A DNA stretch of 64,000 nucleotides. It comes from Paenibacillus periandrae (lineage in GTDB: Bacteria > Bacillota > Bacilli > Paenibacillales > NBRC-103111). The notes beneath the pieces were generated by a model. That model saw only the letters and a list, made by a program, of their open reading frames with translations. It was not told the origin of the DNA and ran no database searches. Below, one piece after another: positions 18,306 through 27,582 of this stretch (positions are counted from its first letter, which is position 1; the number at the start of each line of letters is the position of its first letter). The DNA is taken from contig NZ_JAJNMU010000006.1 of assembly GCF_022458865.1 (NCBI RefSeq), forward strand, positions 248,001-312,000. Direction: 5' to 3'. The translations under genes and the position numbers were made by a program.

Positions 18306-19928
18306 CTATCCATGATGATTCCGGTATTCCTGCGGCGTTGTGCCGTATTTCTTTTTGAACAGCTTGATGAAATAGTGCGGGTTTTGATAACCGACCTCGA
18401 TGGAAATTTCATATACTTTTTTTGCGCTCGATTTCAACAAACGGATTGACTTCTCCAGCTTGAGCTGAGTGATATAATCGCTGATATTTTCTCCCATTTC
18501 GAGCTTATACAGCCGTGACAAGTGAGACGGATGCAGTCCCAGACGGAATGCGATGGATTGAACGGAAATATCCTGGGATAGATTCGAAAGTATGAATTTC
18601 TGGGCTTCCTTTACCACAGACAACCGGGCGCTATGGGTTTCGCTCTGCGCCTGCAGCTTGAATTTGTCGAATACACTCCATACCCAATCGCTTAAATGCT
18701 TAACGGTTTTGCAGGGCAGCAGCTCTTTGACCGGTAAATAGTCACTCCCGATCAAATCGACCAGCATTTTGCCATTGGTATGAGCTAGATTGGAGAAGGC
18801 CGCGTAGATGACAAAAAAAGCTTCCATGATATGCTCCGGCGATTCCGCCCACCGCAGCTCCAGCTCCCCGATAATCGATTCCAGCTTCTGGGATATCGTC
18901 CCCCAATCTCCTGCTTCCATAAGATGCAGCAGCACCGGAGGCTCATACAAGCTCTGCAGTGTGCTGATGTCGGTTAACTCCCCGCTGCCTGCGATATATA
19001 ACGCCATATCCTGCTCGCTGCCAAAACGCCTGCGGAACAATTGAAGCAGATTGTGGTACATCTTGAGCAAGTCGCCAGGGAATACGCCGCCGTGTCCCGT
19101 CAGAACGGATATATTTTTCTTCAAATATTGCAGCACATTCAATTGAAACTGGTTGGTTAACTGATTCAACAGCTCGACAGACAGTTGCTTTTCATCTGCA
19201 TTTGGCTCCTTTGGTGTCAGCAAAATAGCCAAATAACCGTGCACATCTCTGCAGGTCCAGACCAGATATTGTTCCCCGAACGTTTCCTCTGCCATATTGC
19301 TGACGGCGAATTCCATCAATGACAGCTCGAATGAATCATAATCCGAGAATTGCTCCTTAAATCGCACAAGCATCATGGCAACATGCTCATCTATGCGGGC
19401 CGGCACTTCCAGCAGCTTCATTTTTTCTGCCAGCTTTTCTGTCGAGAATCGCTTGCCCTGCAGCAGCTCCTGGAGTAGCTCACTACGCAACCTGGGCATA
19501 TGCTCGCGCATCGCGTTCATTGCCCGCTGGACGATGCTTTGCTCCTCCCTTTCCTTGCGGATCATCGCGATGACCACAGCAACGCGATCGATCAGGTCCT
19601 GGTCGTCGAAGGGCTTCAAAATGTAATCGCATATATTATTTTGGATCGCTGTCAGCGCATAATCGAAATCGGCATAAGCCGTCAGCAGCAAGCATTTTGT
19701 GTTTTTCCAGTGCGTATACACATACCGCGCCAGCTCTAGCCCGTCCATCCCTGGCATCCGCGCATCCGTTATGACGATATCAATGGAATGGATATTCAGC
19801 AGATTCATGGCTTCTAATGCTGAATAAGCCTTATGCACCTCACCAATACCCATATTCCCCCAAGGAATGGTGCTGGCCAGCGTATCCACAATACTCATCT
19901 CATCGTCGACAAGCAGCAGTTGAAGCAT
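18306..19928 (-). CDS. Response regulator with AraC output domain (YesN-like)
   Basis: 540 residues. The N-terminal receiver has acidic DDE near residue 9, phospho-acceptor D55 (VITDARMPGMDG) and K105 (LKPFDD). A long middle region of unknown fold follows, then two AraC helix-turn-helix units in the last 100 residues (HLSRLYKLEMGENISDYI and IEVGYQNPHYFIKLFKKKYG). The YesM-type kinase gene precedes it by 27 bp, so they form a two-component pair. The pair sits inside the transport/catabolism operon and probably activates it in response to the extracellular sugar. Confidence 0.93.
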   Translation of the reverse strand: MLQLLLVDDEMSIVDTLASTIPWGNMGIGEVHKAYSALEAMNLLNIHSIDIVITDARMPGMDGLELARYVYTHWKNTKCLLLTAYADFDYALTAIQNNICDYILKPFDDQDLIDRVAVVIAMIRKEREEQSIVQRAMNAMREHMPRLRSELLQELLQGKRFSTEKLAEKMKLLEVPARIDEHVAMMLVRFKEQFSDYDSFELSLMEFAVSNMAEETFGEQYLVWTCRDVHGYLAILLTPKEPNADEKQLSVELLNQLTNQFQLNVLQYLKKNISVLTGHGGVFPGDLLKMYHNLLQLFRRRFGSEQDMALYIAGSGELTDISTLQSLYEPPVLLHLMEAGDWGTISQKLESIIGELELRWAESPEHIMEAFFVIYAAFSNLAHTNGKMLVDLIGSDYLPVKELLPCKTVKHLSDWVWSVFDKFKLQAQSETHSARLSVVKEAQKFILSNLSQDISVQSIAFRLGLHPSHLSRLYKLEMGENISDYITQLKLEKSIRLLKSSAKKVYEISIEVGYQNPHYFIKLFKKKYGTTPQEYRNHHG

Positions 19929-19955
19929 CTCTCTCTCCTCCTTCGTATATAGAGT

Positions 19956-21677
19956 TTACACGGACTGCCTCCAGGTTATCGTGACTCGTAGACCCCCGAG
20001 CGGGGAAGCTTCAAACGTAAGACCGGAATGCAGATCATATTGGTAGAATAGTCTTTGATGCACATTCCATAATCCGCAGCTGCCCTCCTGATCTAACGGC
20101 TCTGTCATTCTAGTTTGCAGCTCGTGTATCCCTTCTGCTGACATTCCATCACCACTGTCGTCAATAATGATACGATAGGTACCGTCCTCCTCTTCCCCGG
20201 TAATCTGAATGATGCCATAGTTCAAGCTTTTTTCAATCCCGTGAATAATCGTGTTCTCCACAATGGGCTGAATCATCAAACGTGGAACGAGCAGAGGCAG
20301 CATGGAATCGGGAATATTGATCGTGTAATGAAACCTCTGAATTCGCAGATTCTGGATAGTCAAATAATTCTCGACCAGCTTGATCTCCTCTTCCAAGGTC
20401 GATAATGTGTGTTCCAGCTTTGTGATGTAACGAAAATATTCAGCCAGTTTGAGAATCATCTTCGTTGCGGCCTGATCATCTTGAATAGCAATCATATTTT
20501 TGACGAATAACAGGCTATTGGCCAAAAAATGCGGGTTGATTTGAGATTGCAGATGCTTCAATTTCGCTTCCCGAAAGCGGATATTCTCCAGATACACTTT
20601 TTCGATCAGCCTCTGAATCTCGTCCGTCATTTCATTGAACTTGGTAAACAAATAATCAAATTCATTGCGCGGCCGATAGCTGAGACGATACGAATAAGAG
20701 CCAGTCTGAATTTTTTGGACTCCGCGCAGCAGCAGCAGGATCGGCTTCTGCACCTGATTGTAGAGCAGGACGATCGCTAGAAGCTCAAATAACAGCACAA
20801 ACACCATCGCCACGTAAAACAAATTACGACTTTTTTTGATCGGCGTCAGCACCTGCTCCAGAGGCTGGTAGTCCACCGCGTACCACTCCAGACTTTTAGA
20901 CTGGGCGAAGCTGATGAGGTAGGACTCCGTGCCGACATCAAGAGTCTGGTTGCCGGATTTGCCCAGCTCCTGATTATCCAGCAAGCTGGCAATGCGCTCC
21001 GCCAGATGAGCCTGTGCACGCTCATCCCGAATAGGAGCGAACCCCTTCTTGTAAAAAAAAGAGTTTGCATTTTTTTCTTCATTTTTATAATCGTTCAGCA
21101 TGCGTATCATATTGCTTTCCCTAAACCGAACCTCTACGACCGCATCCGCTTCCAGCAGACTCCTGTTCATCAATAGAGGACTCCACAGCATTTTAGAAAA
21201 GTAGCCATCTTGCTCGCTCCCGGCAGGATGATACGACCAGGATCGGACCGTCTGTTCCTGCAGGTAGCCATCATCGTACACACTAAGATAGTCATTGGAT
21301 ATTACCTGTTTCGTCTTGGGCAAATAAATGATCAGGCTGTTTTTCCAGCTGCTCGTTACACTTAACAGCCCCAGCTTCTGAATGACCTCCTCCTGTGCCT
21401 CCAGCTGCTGGAAGGAGCTTGCCAGCGCTACCGCTTCACCGAGCTTTTTCACACTCGAATCCTTGCTCACTATAATCGAGAGTGTGGACAGCTGATCTAC
21501 AATATTATCGATCTGGCTCGTAAAGAAGGAAAGCCGACTCAAGCTTTTATCCTCCAGCTCCTGACGGATCGTATTTACCGATACATAATTCGTATAACTG
21601 TAGATCATGACAACCGGCAAAATAAAAAGCACGATCAGCACAACCATTTTGCTAAAAGTATTCCACCTTGGATGCAT
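19956..21677 (-). CDS. Sensor histidine kinase (YesM-like)
   Basis: 573 residues. Membrane helix 1 is near residues 10-30, an extracellular sensor spans about 35-285, helix 2 is 288-308 and a HAMP linker follows to about 360. The His_kinase box QSQINPHFLANSLL carries the phospho-acceptor H383, and the HATPase region shows PIVENTIIHGIEKS and DDSGDGMS. This is the kinase type that partners YesN-like AraC response regulators; the partner gene starts 27 bp downstream. It likely detects the sugar carried by the adjacent importer, possibly through its binding protein. Confidence 0.93.
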   Translation of the reverse strand: MHPRWNTFSKMVVLIVLFILPVVMIYSYTNYVSVNTIRQELEDKSLSRLSFFTSQIDNIVDQLSTLSIIVSKDSSVKKLGEAVALASSFQQLEAQEEVIQKLGLLSVTSSWKNSLIIYLPKTKQVISNDYLSVYDDGYLQEQTVRSWSYHPAGSEQDGYFSKMLWSPLLMNRSLLEADAVVEVRFRESNMIRMLNDYKNEEKNANSFFYKKGFAPIRDERAQAHLAERIASLLDNQELGKSGNQTLDVGTESYLISFAQSKSLEWYAVDYQPLEQVLTPIKKSRNLFYVAMVFVLLFELLAIVLLYNQVQKPILLLLRGVQKIQTGSYSYRLSYRPRNEFDYLFTKFNEMTDEIQRLIEKVYLENIRFREAKLKHLQSQINPHFLANSLLFVKNMIAIQDDQAATKMILKLAEYFRYITKLEHTLSTLEEEIKLVENYLTIQNLRIQRFHYTINIPDSMLPLLVPRLMIQPIVENTIIHGIEKSLNYGIIQITGEEEDGTYRIIIDDSGDGMSAEGIHELQTRMTEPLDQEGSCGLWNVHQRLFYQYDLHSGLTFEASPLGGLRVTITWRQSV

Positions 21678-21695
21678 TTCTACAGCTCCTTACGG

Positions 21696-22511
21696 CTAGC
21701 CCTTGACTGCTCCTGCCGACAACCCGCTGACCACATATTTTTGCGTCAACAAAGCAAGCAGGATAACCGGAATCGTAATGATACATGCAGCGGCCATCAG
21801 TCCACCCCAATCCACTGACGTTCCTCCCATGAAATTATACACGGCAATCGGAAGCGTCTTGGTCTTCTCTCCGGACAAAATGAACGAGAACATAAAGTTA
21901 TTCCAGGAAAAGATAAAAGCCAGCAGCGATGATGTAATGATACCCGGAAGCGAAACTGGCAGGACCATCTGGGCAAAGGTCCGGATGCGCGAGCTGCCAT
22001 CGATCCATGAGGATTCCTCAACCTCGCGGGGAAAGCCTTCGAAGAAGGGAATCATGATCCACATGATGAACGGAAGTCCGATGACCATATGACTCAAGAT
22101 CAACCCTACGTAAGTATCGATCAGATGCAGCTTATTAAACAGAATGTACCACGGGACGAGGTAGCTGATGCCGGGCAGTATTTTTGCCACAAGAATGACG
22201 ACCGCCACACCCTGCATTCGATATTTGGCAATGGAATAAGCTGCCGGCAGCCCCAACACAAGCGCTCCTGTCGTAGATAGAGCACCTACGATCAAACTGC
22301 TTGTCATGTACTTCAGATAGTCATGGTCGTGAAAGACCGAAATATAATTTTTGATCGTGGGCACAAATACGAACAAATCTTCCGGATTCAAAACTTGAAT
22401 CTGCGACTTGAAGGAAGCCGACAGCATCCATGCAAACGGAAATAATAAGAAGACCAGAACTAAGACATTCAACAGGGAATAAACGGCACGTGCCGAAACC
22501 TTTGTTTTCAT
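21696..22511 (-). CDS. Carbohydrate ABC transporter permease (MalG/AraQ-like)
   Basis: 271-residue inner-membrane permease with about six helices. The coupling loop EESSWIDGSSRIRTF followed by VLPVSLPG is the EAA motif of the second CUT1 permease, and the C-terminus ends in GLSAGAVKG, as is usual for MalG-like proteins. It overlaps the preceding permease gene by 4 bp, so the two are translationally coupled. The kinase gene starts 18 bp downstream. Confidence 0.93.
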   Translation of the reverse strand: MKTKVSARAVYSLLNVLVLVFLLFPFAWMLSASFKSQIQVLNPEDLFVFVPTIKNYISVFHDHDYLKYMTSSLIVGALSTTGALVLGLPAAYSIAKYRMQGVAVVILVAKILPGISYLVPWYILFNKLHLIDTYVGLILSHMVIGLPFIMWIMIPFFEGFPREVEESSWIDGSSRIRTFAQMVLPVSLPGIITSSLLAFIFSWNNFMFSFILSGEKTKTLPIAVYNFMGGTSVDWGGLMAAACIITIPVILLALLTQKYVVSGLSAGAVKG

Positions 22512-23389
22512 TGTAGACCACTCAACCTTGTTCGTATAGCCGTCAAAAGCATAACGACAAGAAGCAGGATGATGAAAAATACAATAAGCAACGCAGAAGC
22601 GTAACCAAACTTGAAGCTGGAGAAGGCTGTATCGAAAATCAACAGATTCAGCGTCTGTGAGGTAAAGTTCGGTCCGCCTTGAGTCGTCGCATAAATCGTG
22701 TCAAACGTCTTGATCAAATCAATCATGCGCAGCGTAACGGCCGTCATAATTGTAGGCATCAGCAGTGGCAGCGTAATGTGCATAAATTTCTGCACGGATG
22801 TCGCTCCATCGACACTTGCCGATTCATACGGGTCTGCGGGAACCGTTGCCAATCCTGCGATGCAGATAAGTGCGATCATCGGCGTCCATTGCCAAACATC
22901 CATGACGATAAGGGAAGGAATGACCTGTGTCACCGAGCCCAGCCACTCCTGCGTGCTAAAGCCCAGCCCCTTAAGCAGTTGATTGCCCAGTCCGATCGAT
23001 GGTTCATAGATGAGCAGCCAGACCAATCCGACCGATACTGGAGTTGCCACCATCGGCAGCATCATTAACGTTTTCATCGCTTTCGCTCCCGCCATCCTGC
23101 GGGAGAACAGCACTGCGATGGCCACGCCCAAGACTGTCTCCAGCACAATACTTAAGGAAGAATGATAAAATGTGATCCAAAGCGCGTTCCAGAAAGCGCT
23201 GCTCACCAGCAACGCCGCATAGTTATCAACTCCGACCCATTTGGGGGGAGCCACCGCTGACATGCTCCATTCGTAAAGGCTGAGCCTTGCGGTATAGAAA
23301 ATGGGATAAGCTGCCATAAGCGTAATAAACATTAACGCCGGCGTTATAAAGACCCACTTTAGCTTCCGATCCAACCAGTTAATGATCAC
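22508..23389 (-). CDS. Carbohydrate ABC transporter permease (MalF/UgpA-like)
   Basis: 293-residue permease with about six helices and the coupling loop YESASVDGATSVQKFMHITL. It belongs to the short MalF-like group (no extra domain), paired with monomeric MalE-like binding proteins. It lies 87 bp behind the binding-protein gene, in a spacer with a hairpin. No ATPase gene is present, so a shared MsmX-type ATPase is expected. This transporter is of a different subfamily from the LplB-type importers at the left end and at 40.5-42.4 kb. Confidence 0.93.
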   Translation of the reverse strand: MIINWLDRKLKWVFITPALMFITLMAAYPIFYTARLSLYEWSMSAVAPPKWVGVDNYAALLVSSAFWNALWITFYHSSLSIVLETVLGVAIAVLFSRRMAGAKAMKTLMMLPMVATPVSVGLVWLLIYEPSIGLGNQLLKGLGFSTQEWLGSVTQVIPSLIVMDVWQWTPMIALICIAGLATVPADPYESASVDGATSVQKFMHITLPLLMPTIMTAVTLRMIDLIKTFDTIYATTQGGPNFTSQTLNLLIFDTAFSSFKFGYASALLIVFFIILLLVVMLLTAIRTRLSGLQ

Positions 23390-23428
23390 CCGACTTCCTC
23401 CTCCAGTTGAGATTAGATGATTGTAGCA

Positions 23429-23460
23429 GGCAAGCCTCCTGCCGTAACATTCGACTTGCC
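23429..23460 (-). promoter_or_regulatory. Weak hairpin between binding-protein and permease genes
   Basis: GGCAAG (23429-23434) and CTTGCC (23455-23460) can pair in the 87-bp spacer, with no T-run. It may stabilise the upstream binding-protein mRNA. The stem is short. Confidence 0.3.
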
Positions 23461-23476
23461 CGAGCCCATCTTTCCG

Positions 23477-24799
23477 TTATTTGATATTATCCTTGTCAAT
23501 GATCGCTTGCAGTTCTTTGTTGGCGAGGTCGGCTGCAGCCTGAATATCCTCACCCAGCATCGCTTTGACCACGATAGCTCCAACCGCGTCGCGGGACTCC
23601 GATACGCTCATAACCTGCGGGACGAAGTGATCTACGCCGATCTTCATCGTTTCCTTAATCGCAGCAGCCAAATCCTTAGGAAATTTCTCCGTTCCTTCCT
23701 GCGATGCCCATACGGAATCGCGTGCCCCCGGAACGCCGCTCTGCTGAATCAGCAGGGCGTTGGCTTTGTTCGTCGTCCATTCCATGAATGCCCAGGCCGC
23801 ATCCTTGTTCTTCGATTTTGAATTCATCGCGAGCGACCAAGAAGCCGTGCTGTAAGGCTTGGCCCCCGCGCTTCCCGCCGGCAGTGTCGCGAATCCGACA
23901 TTATCGGCAACTAACGATTTGCTCGGATCGGTCGCATTTTTATACAGAGCAGCCGATTCCATATAGAAGGCTGCCTTGCCTTGAGCGAACAAGCCGATAG
24001 CCTGCGGCCAGTTCATGTTGAGAACGCCCTGAGGTCCGTATTTTTTAACAAAATCTGCATACCGCTGAAATCCCCGGATCGCTTCCGGCGTATTCACCGT
24101 CGCTTTATTTCCTTTCATGAAATCCCCGCCCTCGGAGAACATGAACGAGGATACCGCCGTGACCAGCGCGTTCCGCTGCCCCCGGGCCACGAAGCCGTAG
24201 AAATCAGCGCTCGGATTGTGCAGCTTTTTCATAGCTTCCTCTAACTCCGCCATCGTCTTCGGAACCGCAATCTGGTTCTTCTCAAGAAGATCCTTGCGAT
24301 AATACATGACAAACTGATCCGTCCATAATGGGATTGACATCAGCTTTCCGTTAATCGTGCTGGCCTCAATAGTAGCTTTGGAGAAATCCTTAAAGTCATA
24401 GCTCTCGTTCTTTGTCACATAGGTGTCCAATGGGTTCGTCCAGCCGTTTTTTTCATATAATATTTTGTCCATGTAAGGTCTATATGCAAAAGCATCAGGT
24501 GTTTCTGCCTCTGTGGTCAGTTGAACAGCGAGCTTTTGCTGAAGCTGCTCCTCCGCAAAAATCTGCAGATCCACCTTCATCCCCGTCGATTTTTCGAATT
24601 CCGGAAGCTGGGCCTTCACTGCATCCGTCCACGGGTGATTGACAGCGAATACCGTTATCTTTTTTCCAGCGAAGGATGACTTCGTTCCCGCTGCCGGGGA
24701 CGGAGATGTCGCCGCCTCCGGGGTTCCACTGCTGCAGGCGGCGAGGAGTAGTGTCGGAACAAGCGCCATGCTTAACAAGGCGGCCATTTTGGATCTCAT
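23477..24799 (-). CDS. Extracellular sugar-binding lipoprotein (MalE/UgpB-like)
   Basis: 440-residue type I solute-binding protein. A short charged N-terminus and hydrophobic segment end in LLAACSSG with acylated Cys22. A Ser/Thr/Pro-rich linker follows, then the binding fold with the family segment FEKSTGMKVDL and PLWTDQFVMYYRKDLLEK. The start at 24799 (MRSKMAALL) is chosen because AAAGGGG lies ten bases upstream; a TTG 24 bases earlier is less likely. It is the first gene of the operon that continues through two permeases, the two-component pair and five enzyme genes. The ligand is probably an acid sugar or oligosaccharide, inferred only from the downstream dehydratases. Confidence 0.92.
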   Translation of the reverse strand: MRSKMAALLSMALVPTLLLAACSSGTPEAATSPSPAAGTKSSFAGKKITVFAVNHPWTDAVKAQLPEFEKSTGMKVDLQIFAEEQLQQKLAVQLTTEAETPDAFAYRPYMDKILYEKNGWTNPLDTYVTKNESYDFKDFSKATIEASTINGKLMSIPLWTDQFVMYYRKDLLEKNQIAVPKTMAELEEAMKKLHNPSADFYGFVARGQRNALVTAVSSFMFSEGGDFMKGNKATVNTPEAIRGFQRYADFVKKYGPQGVLNMNWPQAIGLFAQGKAAFYMESAALYKNATDPSKSLVADNVGFATLPAGSAGAKPYSTASWSLAMNSKSKNKDAAWAFMEWTTNKANALLIQQSGVPGARDSVWASQEGTEKFPKDLAAAIKETMKIGVDHFVPQVMSVSESRDAVGAIVVKAMLGEDIQAAADLANKELQAIIDKDNIK

Positions 24800-25241
24800 A
24801 TTTTTATTTCCCCTTTCACTCAATGTTGTCTACGCTTTCATTTTAAACACTTCAGGTCAGGGAAACTATAGCAATAATCTGAGCTTTCTACACCAATATC
24901 TGCATCACTTGTATTTCAGCCAATTTTCCTTTCATTGAGGCTACAGTGTATAGCGACAAGGTGAACAACACCTTCCGATCGATACATATCCAACTGGTCC
25001 GTGATGAATTCCCAAACCCATTCGCAGTCCGTAACCAGCAAAAGCTTTAGATGCTGAACGATATTTTGCTCCTTACACGAATTGCCGAATGAAGAGGCTC
25101 GCACTTCACCGGTAACAGCAACGTCGAAGCGGGACAATACCTACCGTGGATCGGTCAATGCTTCGTAACTTCTTTAAGCACCTATCTTAGGGTATACTCG
25201 GTATGGAGGAAGTTATTTCATTAATGAAAAGGAAGGTGACC
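24800..25241. other. Intergenic region with an unassigned minus-strand frame
   Basis: Promoter region of the binding-protein operon on one side and of the small membrane protein on the other. A 73-codon minus-strand frame at 24916-25137 (containing LLLVTDCEWVWEFITDQLD) has no ribosome binding site and no recognised family. It may be a gene remnant or chance. Confidence 0.3.
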
Positions 25242-25427
25242 ATGAATAATTTAACCCTATTGAGAAAACGGATCACTTATATAGCTACTTTGTTTTCTGC
25301 CGTTGGCATAGCTTTTTTGCTTTTAAAGGAGCTCAATAATTCTCTCGGTTTCATACTGCTCGTCATTGGACTTTGCCTTTTTATTATCTCTAACTTTTTC
25401 AGACCGAAAAAAAGCCGAAAGGGTTAA
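25242..25427 (+). CDS. Small two-helix membrane protein of unknown function
   Basis: 61 residues beginning MNNLTLLRKRITYIATL, with two hydrophobic helices near 11-28 and 33-51 and a basic C-terminus (FFRPKKSRKG), so both ends are probably cytoplasmic. The ATG at 25242 follows GGAAGGTGA; the longer frame from 25203 has no better site. It is not in an operon. I do not recognise the family; small proteins of this layout are common in Bacillales. Confidence 0.6.
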   Translation: MNNLTLLRKRITYIATLFSAVGIAFLLLKELNNSLGFILLVIGLCLFIISNFFRPKKSRKG

Positions 25428-25513
25428 CTTCAGGCCTTCTACCTGCTTCTTTAGTCAGTTTTATGATTGCCGACCGTTGTATTGTAAGAACCGGATTCTC
25501 ATAGTTTCTTTAA

Positions 25514-25675
25514 TTATGTATAAGGGTCCTGACTTTCGGCCAAATTGTTCAATTCAGCAGGATCCTGTGCTTGGTCATACAGTTCCTCCACCCCATTGTG
25601 CTGGTGATAGATGTACTTCCATTGTTGGTCTGCAATCATATACTGTTGATGAGGGTCATCACCGCATTGGATTCT
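25514..25675 (-). pseudogene. C-terminal remnant of a sulfatase
   Basis: A minus-strand frame of about 53 codons reads QQYMIADQQWKYIYHQHNG followed by VEELYDQAQDPAELNNLAES and ends at a TAA at 25516. The W/RYKYIY..ELYDLxxDPxELxNLA pattern is the classic C-terminal signature of type I sulfatases. Nothing of the catalytic CxPxR region is found; upstream codons are interrupted by a stop. Only the tail of a former sulfatase gene remains. This suggests that the ancestor of the locus processed sulfated glycans. Confidence 0.7.
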
Positions 25676-25879
25676 TCAAGAGATATTTGCAAATAGTCGC
25701 TATGGATTAGCCATTCTGAAACAGAACGAGCATGATCTAGTTCGCGCAAAATGTAGGCTAAATAATCCAATTTCTGTTTCCGAGACCTTCCCTTCACCTA
25801 AACATGCAGGACAGATTTCAGACTTATACCTTCGTTTTATGCTCCTCTTTTCGACGATTAAAACGCTATTGTTGAAATG

Positions 25880-25998
25880 TGTGGATTTACATTCTCATAC
25901 TTTGGTGTGTAGAACGGGCTGAGAAAAATATTGCTCTACTCAATTTGGAGAAAATCGCAAATGGCTTAGAAGTTAGTGTGAGTAACGGGTATAAATGA
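25880..25998 (+). pseudogene. C-terminal remnant of an XRE-type helix-turn-helix regulator
   Basis: The plus-strand frame VERAEKNIALLNLEKIANGL followed by EVSVSNGYK ends at a TGA at 25998. This is the end of a Cro/C1-type domain (consensus: ERGxxNISLxxLxKIAxALxV). The preceding bases would encode FSYFG in another frame, so a frameshift near 25905 separates them, and the start is lost. Such regulators often accompany restriction or defence genes like those 500 bp away. Confidence 0.55.
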
Positions 25999-26078
25999 GA
26001 CAGAATATTTACAAAAACCCACTTATTTCAATCTACAAATGAGATTTATAACTTTTATAATTGAGATAATGAGTTATA

Positions 26079-26519
26079 ATGACTATAATAATTGAGACTT
26101 TCCGAGATTCATATAGAACAGTACCATTACTCCATCAAAAAATGAAATTCGACGTTTGGCTTTTACTGAATTCTAGCACCATATTTGCCAAGCATCTTTT
26201 AAATATTTCATTTCTGAAAATGGATTGGAAAGATAAAATAAGGTCGTTTATCAAAACCACACTTTTTCTTGAAGAAGCTGACCATATACAACCGGGGTGC
26301 GCTTATATCGAGTTAGGTGATATAACAAATTCCCTCATTAGCTACTTTCATTTTGCCCCTTACCAAACCAACTCAGACGCATGCAAAAACTACAAATTCT
26401 CCATCTCATATCGCTTGTATGGATCATGTATTCTCAGCAATATAAAACACGGCTGCGAATTTTTAGCCTTACATAAATTTCAGGTTTACTATTTTGCTAG
26501 TTATATTCGTATGTACTAA
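26079..26519 (+). CDS. Doubtful hypothetical protein
   Basis: An open 146-codon frame in AT-rich DNA. It has no clear ribosome binding site, no recognised motif and a composition rich in Tyr, Phe, Ile and Cys. Its last 23 bases overlap the convergent helicase gene. It fills an otherwise empty 500-bp gap, which is the main reason for listing it. It may be chance coding or a decayed accessory gene of the defence locus. Confidence 0.2.
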   Translation: MTIIIETFRDSYRTVPLLHQKMKFDVWLLLNSSTIFAKHLLNISFLKMDWKDKIRSFIKTTLFLEEADHIQPGCAYIELGDITNSLISYFHFAPYQTNSDACKNYKFSISYRLYGSCILSNIKHGCEFLALHKFQVYYFASYIRMY

Positions 26520-27582
26520 TACCTTCAAATGTTGTTTCTTCATTCATCATGATAGCTACACTGTATTTTGCTCTAGTCACTGCAACATAGAATTTTGATC
26601 TCGAGTCTTCTTTTAAGACTTCTTTTCCTGTCATTAAATATTTTTTCATAGGTGTGGTTGGAATGATTAACACCCTATTATATGTTTGTCCTTTAGATTG
26701 ACCAAAATTCATTACAAATTCAGCATTGATTTGTGTTTTTTTATCATGCCTTAAAACGACGGGATTGAACCTTTTGATATACCTTTGAAGACTCGAGCTT
26801 TTAACGATAAACAATCCATCGTGCCCTGTCCGACAATCATTTGTTGAAACTGTTTTGGGCATATGGGGATACAATAAATCAGCAAAATTACAGATAACTT
26901 GAATGCTTCTGTGACATTCGGTTCTATACTCAATATTACATTGTTTACTCTTCTCCAATCCAATGAAGAAATCCAAAATCTTTTCACCATTGAATTTACT
27001 GTATTTAGCCGCGTTATTTGTTTTATATGTTGTTTGCCTGTTATCCCCTACTAAATCCGTAGATATAATTGATCCAAATAATAACTGAACTATATCCAAG
27101 TCATAACCTGCTAAATCTTGAACTTCATCAATAAATATGTGATCAAAAATCTTTTCTAACCTATGAATAATAAGTCCTTTGGATTTTTCATTACATTCGC
27201 AAACAAATTGAGCAATCTTGTCTGTATAGATTAAACTACCATCATTAAAATAGTATCTTTCTGTATTACTCTTACTTATATAAGAAGCCGATCTTCCTTC
27301 TATAAACTTAATGGATTCGATTCTTTTCTTGTCATATAAAAAATTTTGGTATGGGCGGGCACACTCCTGCAATAAAAAAGAAAACCAACTTTGAAGCTTT
27401 ATATTTGATGGAACAAACCCAAGCTTAGTAATAATACATTTTCTTATTTCTTCTAAATTTTCATTGGTATAAGTTACGATAAGAATTCGTTGTTCAAGTT
27501 TGCTAATTGCTTGATCCACTATGTAAGTGGTTTTTCCAGAACCTGCAGCTGCAATGATGACTTTATTCCTTGATTGCATCAT
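26497..27582 (-). CDS. UvrD/Rep-like helicase, GajB-like (Gabija defence partner)
   Basis: 361-residue superfamily 1 helicase. Walker A AAAGSGKTT is at residues 11-19, Walker B IDEVQDL near 151-157, motif III GDNRQTTY near 179-186, and FYVAVTRAKYSVAI (motif VI) near the C-terminus. It is shorter than typical GajB proteins (about 490 residues), which may mean reduced 1B/2B subdomains. Its start overlaps the end of the OLD-type nuclease gene by 20 bp, and GAGGT precedes the ATG, so the two are coupled. A class 2 OLD nuclease followed by a UvrD-like helicase is the arrangement of Gabija anti-phage systems. The partner's broken N-terminus makes a working system doubtful. Confidence 0.75.
   Translation of the reverse strand: MMQSRNKVIIAAAGSGKTTYIVDQAISKLEQRILIVTYTNENLEEIRKCIITKLGFVPSNIKLQSWFSFLLQECARPYQNFLYDKKRIESIKFIEGRSASYISKSNTERYYFNDGSLIYTDKIAQFVCECNEKSKGLIIHRLEKIFDHIFIDEVQDLAGYDLDIVQLLFGSIISTDLVGDNRQTTYKTNNAAKYSKFNGEKILDFFIGLEKSKQCNIEYRTECHRSIQVICNFADLLYPHMPKTVSTNDCRTGHDGLFIVKSSSLQRYIKRFNPVVLRHDKKTQINAEFVMNFGQSKGQTYNRVLIIPTTPMKKYLMTGKEVLKEDSRSKFYVAVTRAKYSVAIMMNEETTFEGISTYEYN

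Noticed and set aside
25242..25427. Type I toxin or small stress peptide
   Set aside because: Two helices and 61 residues are compatible, but no antisense promoter or antitoxin RNA structure is visible.
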